From Rhodopirellula baltica SH 1 (GTDB taxonomy: Bacteria; Planctomycetota; Planctomycetia; Pirellulales; Pirellulaceae): DNA of 64,000 nt. The position numbers and the translations under genes were made by a program. Below, piece by piece: positions 10,145 to 19,042 of this stretch. Positions within the stretch are counted from its first letter, which is position 1; every line of letters starts with the position of its first letter. Location of the stretch: NCBI RefSeq assembly GCF_000196115.1, contig NC_005027.1, forward strand, positions 186,001-250,000, in the 5' to 3' direction. Under the pieces are notes generated by a model. The model did no database searches. It was not told where the DNA came from and was given only the letters and a program-made list of their open reading frames with translations.

Positions 10145-11740
10145 ATGTCCAGCTACATTCCAGAAACCGCCCCATTCAATGAACAACAGCGAGCTTGGTT
10201 GAACGGCTTTTTCGCCGGTCTGACGGGCATCCAAGAGTCGGCCGGTGGAAGTGTCGCGACCGCGATGGCCGCTGGACTGCCCTCGGCCGAGGCACCTGTC
10301 GAAGAAGAGGAGGACTTTCCTTGGCACGACGATTCACTCCCTATCGTTGATCGAATGGAACTCGCCGAAGGCAGACCGCTCGACCGAAAGTTGATGGCCG
10401 CCATGGCTCAGCTCGATTGTGGGTCCTGCGGGTACGTTTGCCAAACGTACAGCGAAGCGATCGCGTCAGGCGAAGAACCCAACGTCTCGCTTTGCAGCCC
10501 CGGCGGCAAAGAAACCAAACAGATGATCAAAAAGCTTCTTGCCGAAGCCGGCGACAGCGTCAAAGCCTCCACCAACGGCAACGGATCCGCAACCAATGGT
10601 GTCGCGACCAACGGAGCCGCCGCTTGGTCTCGCAAAAATCCCTATTCCGCCAACTTGATCGAATCCCGCCCGCTCAATCAGGAAGGCTCCGCAAAAGACA
10701 CACGGCACGTCGCGATCGACCTCGTAGGATCCGGTATCAAATACGAAGTCGGCGACGCGTTGGGAATCTACCCGACCAACTGCATCGACCTGTGCACGCA
10801 AATCATTGATCGTTTGGCCGCGGACTCCCACGTGAAAGTGGCAACGCCTCAAGGCAACACGAAACCGTTGCTCGAAGCATTGCAAGAAGATTGTTGCTTG
10901 AAAGACCCTTCCGATGAACTGCTTGAGCTGTTGGTCGGACGGACACCCAACGCGGACGCGCAAGCAACGCTGAATCATCTGCTCGCCGAAGGCGTTCCGG
11001 AAGGCTTTGATGTGCTAGACGTCTTGGAAGTCGCCGGCGAATCAACGATCACCGCGACCGAATTCATTGAGTGCCTCGATCCTCTGAACCCTCGCTTGTA
11101 TTCCATCGCCAGCAGCATGAAAGCGGTCGGCGACCAAGTTCACTTGACCGTCGGCAAAGTCATCTACGAACGCGAAGAACGCGTTCGCAAGGGCGTCGCG
11201 AGCACCATGTTGGCGGACCGAGTTGGCACCGGAGAAAGCATGCGAGTCTTCGTGCAACCCAACCATGGTGGATTCACCGTTCCCGCCGATGAAAACGCAC
11301 CGATGATCATGGTCGGTCCCGGTACCGGAATCGCCCCATTCGTCGCGTTCCTACAAGAACGTGCCGCTCGCAAGTCGCCGGGCGACAACTGGTTGTTCTT
11401 TGGCGATCAACACGAAGCATACGACTTCTTGTATGAATCCGAATTGACCGAGTACGTTCACTCCGGTGTGCTTTCACGACTGGACACCGCCTTCAGTCGC
11501 GACGGCGACACGAAGGTTTACGTGCAAGACCGGATGCGAGAGAACGCCGCGGAACTCTGGGCATGGTTGAACCGCGGTGCTCACTTCTACGTCTGCGGTG
11601 ACGCAACCCGCATGGCCGCCGACGTCGAACGAGCCCTGTTGCACATCATCACCCAAGAAGGCGGCATGTCAGAAGACGAAGGCAAAGCCTACTTGAAAAC
11701 CATGACGAGCGAAAAACGATACGTCCGCGACGTGTATTGA
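10145..11740 (+). CDS. FAD/NAD(P)H reductase with N-terminal Fe-S motif, electron donor for nitrite or nitrate reduction
   Basis: 531 residues. An N-terminal region holds four cysteines spaced C-x2-C-x3-C-x17-C (Cys92, 95, 99, 117) that could hold a [4Fe-4S] cluster. An Ala/Asn/Gly linker follows (about 135-160), then a CysJ-like FAD domain with RLYSIASS and an NAD(P)-binding half with GPGTGIAPF and a C-terminal RYVRDVY. The flavodoxin (FMN) domain of classical CysJ is absent; the Fe-S motif may replace it as the one-electron relay. A TTG start 9 bp upstream is possible but ATG 10145 is preferred. Last gene of the nitrate operon. Confidence 0.82.
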   Translation: MSSYIPETAPFNEQQRAWLNGFFAGLTGIQESAGGSVATAMAAGLPSAEAPVEEEEDFPWHDDSLPIVDRMELAEGRPLDRKLMAAMAQLDCGSCGYVCQTYSEAIASGEEPNVSLCSPGGKETKQMIKKLLAEAGDSVKASTNGNGSATNGVATNGAAAWSRKNPYSANLIESRPLNQEGSAKDTRHVAIDLVGSGIKYEVGDALGIYPTNCIDLCTQIIDRLAADSHVKVATPQGNTKPLLEALQEDCCLKDPSDELLELLVGRTPNADAQATLNHLLAEGVPEGFDVLDVLEVAGESTITATEFIECLDPLNPRLYSIASSMKAVGDQVHLTVGKVIYEREERVRKGVASTMLADRVGTGESMRVFVQPNHGGFTVPADENAPMIMVGPGTGIAPFVAFLQERAARKSPGDNWLFFGDQHEAYDFLYESELTEYVHSGVLSRLDTAFSRDGDTKVYVQDRMRENAAELWAWLNRGAHFYVCGDATRMAADVERALLHIITQEGGMSEDEGKAYLKTMTSEKRYVRDVY

Positions 11741-11741
11741 T

Positions 11742-11759
11742 CGTCGGCATCAGCCGACG
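11742..11759 (+). terminator. Hairpin directly after the nitrate operon
   Basis: A perfect 7-bp stem (CGTCGGC / GCCGACG) with an ATCA loop starts 2 bp after the last stop codon of the operon. There is no T-run after it, so it is not a classic intrinsic terminator. It could stabilise the transcript 3' end or be a copy of a dispersed GC-rich planctomycete repeat that continues into GCCGTTAGGCC. Confidence 0.4.
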
Positions 11760-11816
11760 GCCGTTAGGCCCGGTATTCGACGTAAGTCTCACTGTGGCGA
11801 TCCAAGGACGACTCAC

Positions 11817-12029
11817 TGAAAAAGTTAAATTAACAATTGTAAATTGTAAACTTCTGAGCTGAGCAGTCGATTTCGATAGCGTGGTGATTTGACACCGCCT
11901 TCGAAACGCGCTGTCCGCCTAACAACAAAATATCGCGAGTGGCGAAGGGTTCTGATATCGAAGCTTTTGATTCGCGAACTCAATCACCAAACCAATTTCA
12001 TCTTTACAATTGTCAATTTAACTTTTTCA
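11817..12029. repeat. 213-bp element with 27-bp terminal inverted repeats (MITE-like)
   Basis: Left arm 11817-11843 and right arm 12003-12029 are reverse complements at 26 of 27 positions (single difference: AATTAACAATT versus AATTGACAATT). The arms are very AT-rich in a GC-moderate genome. The interior has a second weaker inverted pair (GTGGTGATT near 11880, AATCACCAA near 11982) and no credible coding frame. No exact target duplication is visible. It fills most of the 317-bp gap between the nitrate operon and the convergent methyltransferase gene. A non-autonomous transposable element is the likeliest reading; a large transcription-termination cruciform is the alternative. Confidence 0.6.
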
Positions 12030-12057
12030 ATACCCACGCTCCCAAACACCCTGTCAC

Positions 12058-12672
12058 CTAAACCTTCCGAAGCAGGTGCATGCCCTCGCGGCCCCGATAG
12101 GTCAGCAGCAGCGCACCGACCGAGCCTCGAGCATCCACGACGGTTTCGAAGAACTCGTTTTCGCCGGGCCATGGGAATGCGAAGAAGAGGTCGAAGTCTT
12201 CGATCTCAAATCCGATCTCGTCGTAGATGTCACCTTCTTCGGTGTCGACGTTGCGAACCTCGCGAGCGATCTCGGACAACTCCTCGACGCCGCGTGGAAC
12301 AAAGCTGCCGCAATGAATCTGTGCGTCGTTGTCGAGTGAGTCCGCAACCGCCTGGGCCGCTTCCACCAAACGTGGTTCGATCTCAATCCCCACGGCCTGC
12401 ATCCCTCGCAGGGACGCCAGCATTGCACCGACCGCGAAACCGGCGCCGAGTTCGCAAAAGCGGTTGCCTGCCAGCAAGTGGTTTTGCTCGATCCACGTCA
12501 TCGCTTGATCTAGCAAATGAAAATCGCAGGTGACAAAGTTTTCGATCACCGATTCGTCCGCCAACATGAACGCCTCGATCGCGTCGTTGGCCGAATCAAT
12601 CAGGTGCTCCGCCGAATCGTGGTACGGAAGAGTTTTGATTGAGTCCGGAATCTCAATTTGCTGCCACGCCAT
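12058..12672 (-). CDS. SAM-dependent methyltransferase-like protein
   Basis: 204 residues. The SAM-binding motif I is visible (FCELGAGFAVGAMLAS), followed by an acidic end of strand two (GIEIEPRLVEAA) and an EDFDLFFAFPWPGE segment in the motif IV position. The substrate is unknown. The frame is open 20 codons further upstream, but ATG at 12672 is preferred because AGGAG lies 7 bases before it (12680-12684). It follows the KptA fragment on the same strand with a 31-bp gap, so the two may be co-transcribed. Confidence 0.65.
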   Translation of the reverse strand: MAWQQIEIPDSIKTLPYHDSAEHLIDSANDAIEAFMLADESVIENFVTCDFHLLDQAMTWIEQNHLLAGNRFCELGAGFAVGAMLASLRGMQAVGIEIEPRLVEAAQAVADSLDNDAQIHCGSFVPRGVEELSEIAREVRNVDTEEGDIYDEIGFEIEDFDLFFAFPWPGENEFFETVVDARGSVGALLLTYRGREGMHLLRKV

Positions 12673-12703
12673 CCAATCGCTCCTGATGCAAACTCGGTGA
12701 ACT

Positions 12704-12940
12704 TCAAAGAGCTTGGATGCGTTGACCGTCATCGCTCAACGCGAACATTGGGGTCTCGTGCCCCGCGACGACTTGGTGGACCTGTTCGACGGTGATCGAT
12801 TTCCCAGACGCGTTGGCGTTGGAGACCAATTCGTCAACCGAAGCGAAACCGTCGGCATCCAGATTCAAGCCGATGGATTGCGGCGCGTGCCGCAGGATGA
12901 AGGTCAGGTATTTGCTGATTCGCGTGAGTCGTTTGTTCAT
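12704..12940 (-). pseudogene. kptA: KptA/Tpt1 RNA 2'-phosphotransferase, N-terminal lobe only
   Basis: 78 residues beginning MNKRLTRISKYLTFILRHAP, which matches the start of KptA (SKYLSFVLRH...), and ending at FALSDDGQRIQAL. Full-length enzymes are about 180 residues and continue from this point into the NAD-binding lobe with the remaining catalytic Arg and His residues, all missing here. The downstream DNA runs straight into the methyltransferase leader, so the loss is a deletion rather than a simple frameshift. It may be a decayed gene or, less likely, a free-standing winged-helix protein. Confidence 0.6.
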
Positions 12941-13035
12941 TCCGCCCAGTCTAAACACCGGCGGCTTCTCCGTCGCCGGGTGATTCGTCAACGGAATCAC
13001 ATTTCTGAGCAGACCGTTTCGTCCGACATCCAGGA

Positions 13036-16000
13036 TCAGGCGGTTCCGCGAAGTTTCGCGGGGGTATCGCACAAATCGTTGTAGTGATGAGCCGTGCGTT
13101 CGACGGTGAATCGAATTTGCTCTTCGCTGTGTTCACTGGTGATGAAGAACCGCAATCTCGCGGCCGACTCATCCACCGCCGGATACAAAATCGGTTGGAC
13201 GTTGATCCCGTCCTTCTTCAGCCGATTACTCAATCGAAGTGCGACGAGACTGTTTCCGGTGATCACGGGAACCACGGGAGTACCGCCACTGTCACCGGTG
13301 TCCAAGCCCGCTTCACGGCTCAGATTCAGGAACAACTCGCTGTTGTGGCGAAGCCGCTCGACCCGTTGGGGCTCACGCTCCAACACTTCCAACGAAGCGA
13401 TCGCGGCGGCGACTTGCCCAGGAGGCATGCCAACGCTGAACACGAATCCCGGAGCGGTGTATCGCAGCAACTCCACCAAGGCTTCACTGCCGGCAATGTA
13501 GCCACCACAGGAGGAGGCCGATTTGCTGAGTGTGCCCATCCAAATATCGACATCGCGAGCGTCGAATCCGAAGTGTTCGGCGATCCCATGACCGGTCGCG
13601 CCCATGGTTCCAAAGCTGTGTGCCTCATCGACCATCAGCATCGCACGGTGACGTTTTTTGACCTCAACGAACTTCGGCACATCGGCGAAATCGCCGTCCA
13701 TGCTGTAGACACCTTCGATGATGATCAAAGTTCGGCGGTATTGACCACGCAGCGCGGTCAGCATCTTGTCGAGAGCTTCGTAATCGTTGTGTGGGAAGGG
13801 ACGACGTTTCGCTCCGGACAGCAACGCACCTTGGACGATGCTGTTGTGCGAAAGTGCGTCGTGCAGGATCAAGTCGCCGGGCCCGACGAGGTGTCCAATC
13901 GTCGTTTCATTGGTCGAGTGACCACCGACCATCGTGATGGAATTGTCGACTCCAACCCACTTCGCGATTTTGCGTTCGAGTTCACCGTGGATCGGCTTTT
14001 CACCGCTGACCAAACGACTGGCCGAAACACTGGTTCCGTATTTCGTGATCGCGTCGGCGGCGGCTTTGGAAACCTCAGGATGGCCGCTCAAACCCAAGTA
14101 GTTGTAGCTGGCAAAGCTGATCAATGACTTTCCATCGACAATCGTTTTGTCGCCGACCACGCAATCGTGAACGGTAAAGTATGGATTGGGGACACCAGTC
14201 AATTGCATCTGACGCATCGTCGATTTCAAACGTCGATACTCAGCGAACTGAGTCACGTCGTCTTCGGGTTCGACTTGAGGCGTTTGCATGACCCGAGCGA
14301 GTGGGCCTTCGCCGTCGGTGCTGGAGCGACCGTTCGCGTTTGTGTTGACAAGGTCGTCGTCACCGTCTCGCTGCGTGTCGCCTCGTCCGGCCAAGAACTG
14401 TTCGGCGCGACCGAGAGCTCCCGCAGGCAGATAGCGTTCGACCGCGGTTGCGATTTGGCCGATCGTTTCAATTTCATCCAGCACTTGTTCCGGGAACCGA
14501 CCGCCAAAGGTGCGTTCGAGGTTCCTGGCAATTTCCAAACGTTCCAGACTATCCAGCCCGAGATCCAAGACGATGTTGGTTTCCGGATTGATCGATCCCG
14601 CTCGTTCACCCGCGATGGCTCGCACGTGCGACACGATTGCTTCAGCGACCACCGGATCAGCGACCGAATCCAAACCGCTCGCGTCAGAAGCCGCGGCAGC
14701 TTTCATCATGGTTTCGCCAGCCAAACCGGCGTTGTGCAACGAGGATTCTTCGCCGCGAATCCATTGGGCGATGACCTTCAGCTCTTTGTCTCGGACGGCG
14801 TGCAAACACGCGTGTCGCTGGATCTTTCCGCTACTGGTTTTGGGGACGGAACTGTTGCGAACCAAGTAAATCGCATCGGGTGGAAGATCGTGTTCCTCGG
14901 TCACCGCACGACGAATCGATTGCAGGTGATCGTCCCAATCCAAGTCTCGTTTGCGGACGGTTTCCGCAACGATGATCAGCTTCTCACGACCGGTCTCGGT
15001 TTCGTCGCTGTCGGCATTCATCGCGAAGGCGGCAACGGAACCGGCTTGCACGACGTCGCTGGCATGCTCCACCGTGGCTTCGATGTCCTGCGGATAACGA
15101 TTGACGCCGCGGACGATGATCATGTCCTTCAGGCGTCCGGACACATACAGCTGTCCGCCGTACAAGAAACCAAGGTCACCGGTTCGCAAAAACGGCCCTT
15201 CGCCTTCGGACGTCATCGCGGCGAAGGTCTTGGCCGATTGTTCTCGGCGTTGCCAATAACCACGACCAACCGATGGACTCTGCACCCAAATTTCGCCGAT
15301 TGCGTCGGAGGGCAACGTTTGGCGAGTGTCGGGATCGACGATCAACACGCGTTCGCCGGGAAGGACTCGGCCGCACCCGACCAATTCTCGGGTCGCTCGC
15401 GCGGAGGATGTTTTCGAGTCATCTTCATCGTCCGATTGTTTTGCCAAATCCGCAGGCACATCAACGGCCGGACGAACGGCCTTTTCATCAAGTGCCGGCC
15501 CGTCAAATTGTTGCAGCACGGGACGAGGAGAGATCGGACCACCGGTAACGATCAGCGTCGTCTCGGCCATCCCATAACAAGGCAAATGCGAACTGTGGCG
15601 GAAACCATACTTTTCAAATCGCTTGCTGAACGCGTCGAGCGTCGACGAACGAACGGGCTCGGCTCCGTTGAAAGCAATCTCCCAAGACGACAGATCGACG
15701 CCTTCGAGTTCTTCGTCGCGAATTTTGTCGACGCACAATTGGTAGGCGAAGTTGGGACCGCCGCTGATCGTGACTTGATGACGGGCGATCGTTTGCAACC
15801 ATCGACTCGGTCGCTGAAGGAACGCCATCGGACTCATCAGAATGTTGTGGCGTCCGACGAACATCGGCATCAAAACACCGCCGACCAACCCCATGTCGTG
15901 GTAAGTCGGCAACCAAGACGCACCAATGATGGTCGACTCGGGTTCAAACCCGTGCAGAATCAACTCACTGTTGGCGATCAAGTTGGCCTGAGTCAGCATC

Positions 16001-16650
16001 ACCCCTTTGGGTGACCCTGTCGAACCGGATGTGTACTGCAACACACCGAGAGCTTCACTGCGAAGTTTTGGGCATCGCCAGTGGGTCGCATCGCGTTTGG
16101 TGGGCAAGTCGGTTCCCAACAACTGCACACCGACCAAATCCTCGTGCAGTTCGTTGCCGGAAAGTTGATCGACGACGGAACTGGTCGACAAAGCCCATCG
16201 GGCGTCGGCATCGACCACGATGGAACGAATTCGAGATGCCTTGCGGTTACGACGAGGCGGGTAGGCGGGAACCGCGATCGCACCGGCGGCGTGAGTCGCG
16301 AAAAGACCAATGACAAAATCCAGTCCGGGCGGGTAGAGCAGCAGCACTCGGTCACCAGCGCGGATGCCGCAACGACCCTGCAAATACCCCGCGAGACCGC
16401 GGACCTCTTCCCACAATTCAGCGTACGAAAGCGTTTGGTCGGAACCTTCCCCGTCGGTGAACGTGAACGCGGGAGCATCCGGCCGGACCTGCACCCAGTG
16501 GCGCAAGACCGAGACAAAGTGGTCGTGAGGAGGCGTTTCGTTTTTGAAATACTGTTGGAGGTCCACCGATTCAACCTGTTGCAATGATGCCGTCGCAGAA
16601 CAATCTCGTTCTCTCTTGACCGTAATCTTGGACGCTCCATGACCAGTCAT
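13036..16650 (-). CDS. Fatty acyl-AMP ligase / acyl carrier / alpha-oxoamine synthase fusion
   Basis: 1204 residues with three domains. Residues about 35-630 are an acyl-AMP ligase: A3 motif YTSGSTGSPKG near 206-216, GAEP and GYGMAET-type motifs, RTGDLG near 489, and Lys609 in PKTSSGK. Residues about 665-745 are an acyl carrier domain with the phosphopantetheine serine in LGLDSLE (Ser701). Residues about 805-1190 are a PLP-dependent alpha-oxoamine synthase (BioF/serine palmitoyltransferase family) with MVDEAHSFGTMG and the PLP lysine in LSKSAS (Lys1043). Expected chemistry: activate a fatty acid, load it on the carrier, then condense it with an amino acid with loss of CO2 to give a long-chain amino ketone. 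The product is unknown; sphingoid-like lipids are possible. Confidence 0.85.
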   Translation of the reverse strand: MTGHGASKITVKRERDCSATASLQQVESVDLQQYFKNETPPHDHFVSVLRHWVQVRPDAPAFTFTDGEGSDQTLSYAELWEEVRGLAGYLQGRCGIRAGDRVLLLYPPGLDFVIGLFATHAAGAIAVPAYPPRRNRKASRIRSIVVDADARWALSTSSVVDQLSGNELHEDLVGVQLLGTDLPTKRDATHWRCPKLRSEALGVLQYTSGSTGSPKGVMLTQANLIANSELILHGFEPESTIIGASWLPTYHDMGLVGGVLMPMFVGRHNILMSPMAFLQRPSRWLQTIARHQVTISGGPNFAYQLCVDKIRDEELEGVDLSSWEIAFNGAEPVRSSTLDAFSKRFEKYGFRHSSHLPCYGMAETTLIVTGGPISPRPVLQQFDGPALDEKAVRPAVDVPADLAKQSDDEDDSKTSSARATRELVGCGRVLPGERVLIVDPDTRQTLPSDAIGEIWVQSPSVGRGYWQRREQSAKTFAAMTSEGEGPFLRTGDLGFLYGGQLYVSGRLKDMIIVRGVNRYPQDIEATVEHASDVVQAGSVAAFAMNADSDETETGREKLIIVAETVRKRDLDWDDHLQSIRRAVTEEHDLPPDAIYLVRNSSVPKTSSGKIQRHACLHAVRDKELKVIAQWIRGEESSLHNAGLAGETMMKAAAASDASGLDSVADPVVAEAIVSHVRAIAGERAGSINPETNIVLDLGLDSLERLEIARNLERTFGGRFPEQVLDEIETIGQIATAVERYLPAGALGRAEQFLAGRGDTQRDGDDDLVNTNANGRSSTDGEGPLARVMQTPQVEPEDDVTQFAEYRRLKSTMRQMQLTGVPNPYFTVHDCVVGDKTIVDGKSLISFASYNYLGLSGHPEVSKAAADAITKYGTSVSASRLVSGEKPIHGELERKIAKWVGVDNSITMVGGHSTNETTIGHLVGPGDLILHDALSHNSIVQGALLSGAKRRPFPHNDYEALDKMLTALRGQYRRTLIIIEGVYSMDGDFADVPKFVEVKKRHRAMLMVDEAHSFGTMGATGHGIAEHFGFDARDVDIWMGTLSKSASSCGGYIAGSEALVELLRYTAPGFVFSVGMPPGQVAAAIASLEVLEREPQRVERLRHNSELFLNLSREAGLDTGDSGGTPVVPVITGNSLVALRLSNRLKKDGINVQPILYPAVDESAARLRFFITSEHSEEQIRFTVERTAHHYNDLCDTPAKLRGTA

Positions 16651-16958
16651 GCGGTGCGGAGGGGCAATCAGTCATTGTTGCAATGATGCACCAACGGCGC
16701 CGATCGGCCAAGGGTCGGCCCTCCACCGACTCGTCCAACGGTCCGGCGGAGGGGGTCATGACCATCGCGTCTCTCGGCTGGATCGGTCTGCGGCGACAAT
16801 TCAAGATCGAGTTGCTACCCCGCTATAATGGCCTATTGCGGGTGCCCAACGCCACCTGACATTGACGAAAAACAACCACGTTGTCTGCTCAGCAACCTTT
16901 CGGTTACACCAGGCGACTTCTCACGCTCCAATTTCCGATCGAACTGCCCCTTTCGAAC
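16651..16958. promoter_or_regulatory. Divergent intergenic region between the lipid synthase and flavoprotein genes
   Basis: This gap separates two genes facing away from each other, so promoters in both directions are expected. On the plus strand a TATAAT at 16824-16829 has a weak -35 (TTCAAG at 16800-16805) 18 bp upstream and would serve the flavoprotein gene. No clear promoter was seen for the minus-strand gene. Small open frames across the gap look like noise. Confidence 0.35.
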
Positions 16959-18269
16959 ATGAGTACGCCAAAGATGAAGGATTTCTACGATTGCGTGGTG
17001 ATTGGTGGAGGCCCGGCCGGTGGTGCTGCGGCTTCGATTGTGGCTGATTCCGGCGTCAGCACGCTGTTGATCGAGCGAGATCCTGTGCCTCGGTTTCACG
17101 TCGGCGAATCGCTGATGCCGGAGTGCTATTGGCCTCTCGAGCGACTCGGATTGATCGATCAAGTCAAACGATCGGGATGGCAGGCCAAGAAAAGCGTGCA
17201 GTTTGTCACGCATACAGGCAAAGAATCGGCCCCATTCTTTTTTCGCGAACACGATGAACGCGAGTGCAGCACGACTTGGCAGGTCGAACGCAGCGAATTT
17301 GACAAAATGCTTTATGACCGAGCCTCGGAGCTCGGAGCGGACTGTTTTGACCAAACTCGACTGATCGACGTTCAAACAGAACCCGGCGAAACAGAGGACC
17401 AACCGATCGCACGTGCCGTCGTCGTACGGACCGCCGATGGCACCGAAAAAACGATCGGCTGCAAAGTCGTCGTCGACGCGACGGGCCAGCAAGCGTTTTT
17501 GGCTGGAAAGATGGGTCTGAAAGAAATCAATCCTGACCTAAAAAAAGCCGCAATCTGGACGTATTACCGCGATGCCGTTCGCGGTGAAGGCGACAACGAT
17601 GGCGCAACCATCATTCTGAACACCAAATCGCGTGATTCCTGGTTCTGGTTCATCCCTCAATCTCGCGGGATCACCAGCGTTGGATGCGTCGGCGACAACG
17701 ACTACCTTCTCAAAGGCCGCGGAACTCCCGAAGAAATTTTTGAGGAAGAACTCGCCAATTGTCCTGGGCTTCAACCACGGCTGGCCAATGCGACTCGCGT
17801 GGGCAAAATCACGACCGCCAAAGAATTCAGCTACATGACCCGCCGACACTCTGGCCCGGGATGGGTGTTAATCGGCGACGCACTGGGGTTCATCGACCCG
17901 GTCTACTCCTCCGGCGTCTATTTCGCACTGGAAATGGGTGTTCGTGCCGGCGACGCGATCGTCGAAGGACTGAAGAAAGACGACCTGTCAGCTGAACAAC
18001 TGGGAAAATGGACCGACGATTTCAAGGAAGGAGCTTCCAAGGTCCGGCAACTCGTTCACGCTTTCTACAACAAAGATTTCAGCATTGGGCGGTTCATGAA
18101 GGAACACCCCGAGTATCGCGGCAACGTGACGGACTTGCTGATCGGCCGTGTCTTCCACGAAGATGCGGGCAAAATGTTTCCGGCACTCGATCGTTCCATC
18201 GAGATGGCTCGGGCCGATGCCATGTCCAAGGCCGATTCGATGGCCGAAACCAAACCCATGTCGACTTAA
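16959..18269 (+). CDS. Flavin-dependent halogenase-like / geranylgeranyl-reductase-like oxidoreductase
   Basis: 436 residues. The FAD dinucleotide motif is at residues 15-25 (VIGGGPAGGAAAS), followed by HVGESLMPECYWPLERLG, and a second FAD contact near GWVLIGDALGFIDP. Trp228-Pro233 reads WFWFIP, matching the WxWxIP motif of flavin-dependent halogenases, including those acting on carrier-bound substrates. The same overall fold also occurs in lipid-reducing enzymes, so halogenation is not proven. It is divergent from the carrier-containing lipid synthase gene, which supplies a possible substrate. ATG 16959 is chosen over an upstream TTG. The stop overlaps the next ATG (TAATG). Confidence 0.65.
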   Translation: MSTPKMKDFYDCVVIGGGPAGGAAASIVADSGVSTLLIERDPVPRFHVGESLMPECYWPLERLGLIDQVKRSGWQAKKSVQFVTHTGKESAPFFFREHDERECSTTWQVERSEFDKMLYDRASELGADCFDQTRLIDVQTEPGETEDQPIARAVVVRTADGTEKTIGCKVVVDATGQQAFLAGKMGLKEINPDLKKAAIWTYYRDAVRGEGDNDGATIILNTKSRDSWFWFIPQSRGITSVGCVGDNDYLLKGRGTPEEIFEEELANCPGLQPRLANATRVGKITTAKEFSYMTRRHSGPGWVLIGDALGFIDPVYSSGVYFALEMGVRAGDAIVEGLKKDDLSAEQLGKWTDDFKEGASKVRQLVHAFYNKDFSIGRFMKEHPEYRGNVTDLLIGRVFHEDAGKMFPALDRSIEMARADAMSKADSMAETKPMST

Positions 18270-18925
18270 TGTCCCAATCTGACAACAACACCGCTTCGAT
18301 CCTCAGCCCCAACGAACTTGGCCAATTGCACCTCGACATCGCGATCGCTCATGATTTGACGGAACGCTACGAAGGCCTGATCTTCGACTGTGACGGAACG
18401 CTCACCAATTCTATGCCGCTTCATTACCTGGCATGGAACGAGACAATGACTCGTCACGGCATCGATTTTCCGGAGTCGCGTTTCTACGCGATGGGCGGCA
18501 TGCCAAGTGAAAAAATCATCGCCGTGCTGAGTTCAGAACAAGGCGTTTCGATCGACGTTGATCTGGCGACAGAAGAAAAGGAAGCAAACTTCATCGCTCG
18601 CATTCCCAGCGTTGAACGCCTGGAACACGTCACAGACATCGCCGAACGGCACCTCAATCGAATCGCCATGTCCGTCGCCAGTGGTGGGATGCGAGACATC
18701 GTCGCGGACCAACTGCGAACGATCGGTGTTGCCGATTGGTTCCCGGTCCTCGTGGGCAGCGAAGACACGGAACTGCACAAACCTGAACCCGACGTGTTCT
18801 TGTGTGCAGCCGAGCGAATGGGCGTGGATCCAAAACGATGTTTGGTTTTCGAAGACAGCCCACTAGGCTTCGAAGCCGCGAAACGAGCCGGCATGGATTG
18901 GGTTGACGTTCGCGTCGACGCTTAA
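18269..18925 (+). CDS. HAD-superfamily phosphatase, beta-phosphoglucomutase-like
   Basis: 218 residues. HAD motif I is FDCDGTLTNS, with a helical cap domain (about residues 45-125). Motif II is the serine region VASGGMRD, motif III the Lys in HKPEPDVF, and motif IV is FEDSPLGFEAA. The first 30 residues are an extra helix. The substrate is probably a sugar phosphate or another small phosphate ester. The start codon overlaps the stop of the flavoprotein gene by 1 base, so the two are translationally coupled. Confidence 0.8.
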   Translation: MSQSDNNTASILSPNELGQLHLDIAIAHDLTERYEGLIFDCDGTLTNSMPLHYLAWNETMTRHGIDFPESRFYAMGGMPSEKIIAVLSSEQGVSIDVDLATEEKEANFIARIPSVERLEHVTDIAERHLNRIAMSVASGGMRDIVADQLRTIGVADWFPVLVGSEDTELHKPEPDVFLCAAERMGVDPKRCLVFEDSPLGFEAAKRAGMDWVDVRVDA

Positions 18926-19042
18926 GATCTGCGGTGCACGGCGTCTTCAAAGCGTTGCACCCAACGCTGCTACTCGTTTCCAAAAGCTTCATCGGCTCCA
19001 AACGTTTCATCGGTCAACGTTTTTAAATGTTGGCCCGCGTGA

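Noticed and set aside
14167-16014. 615-codon plus-strand open frame
   Set aside because: It lies antisense to the acyl ligase part of the fusion protein; the minus-strand reading has all catalytic motifs.
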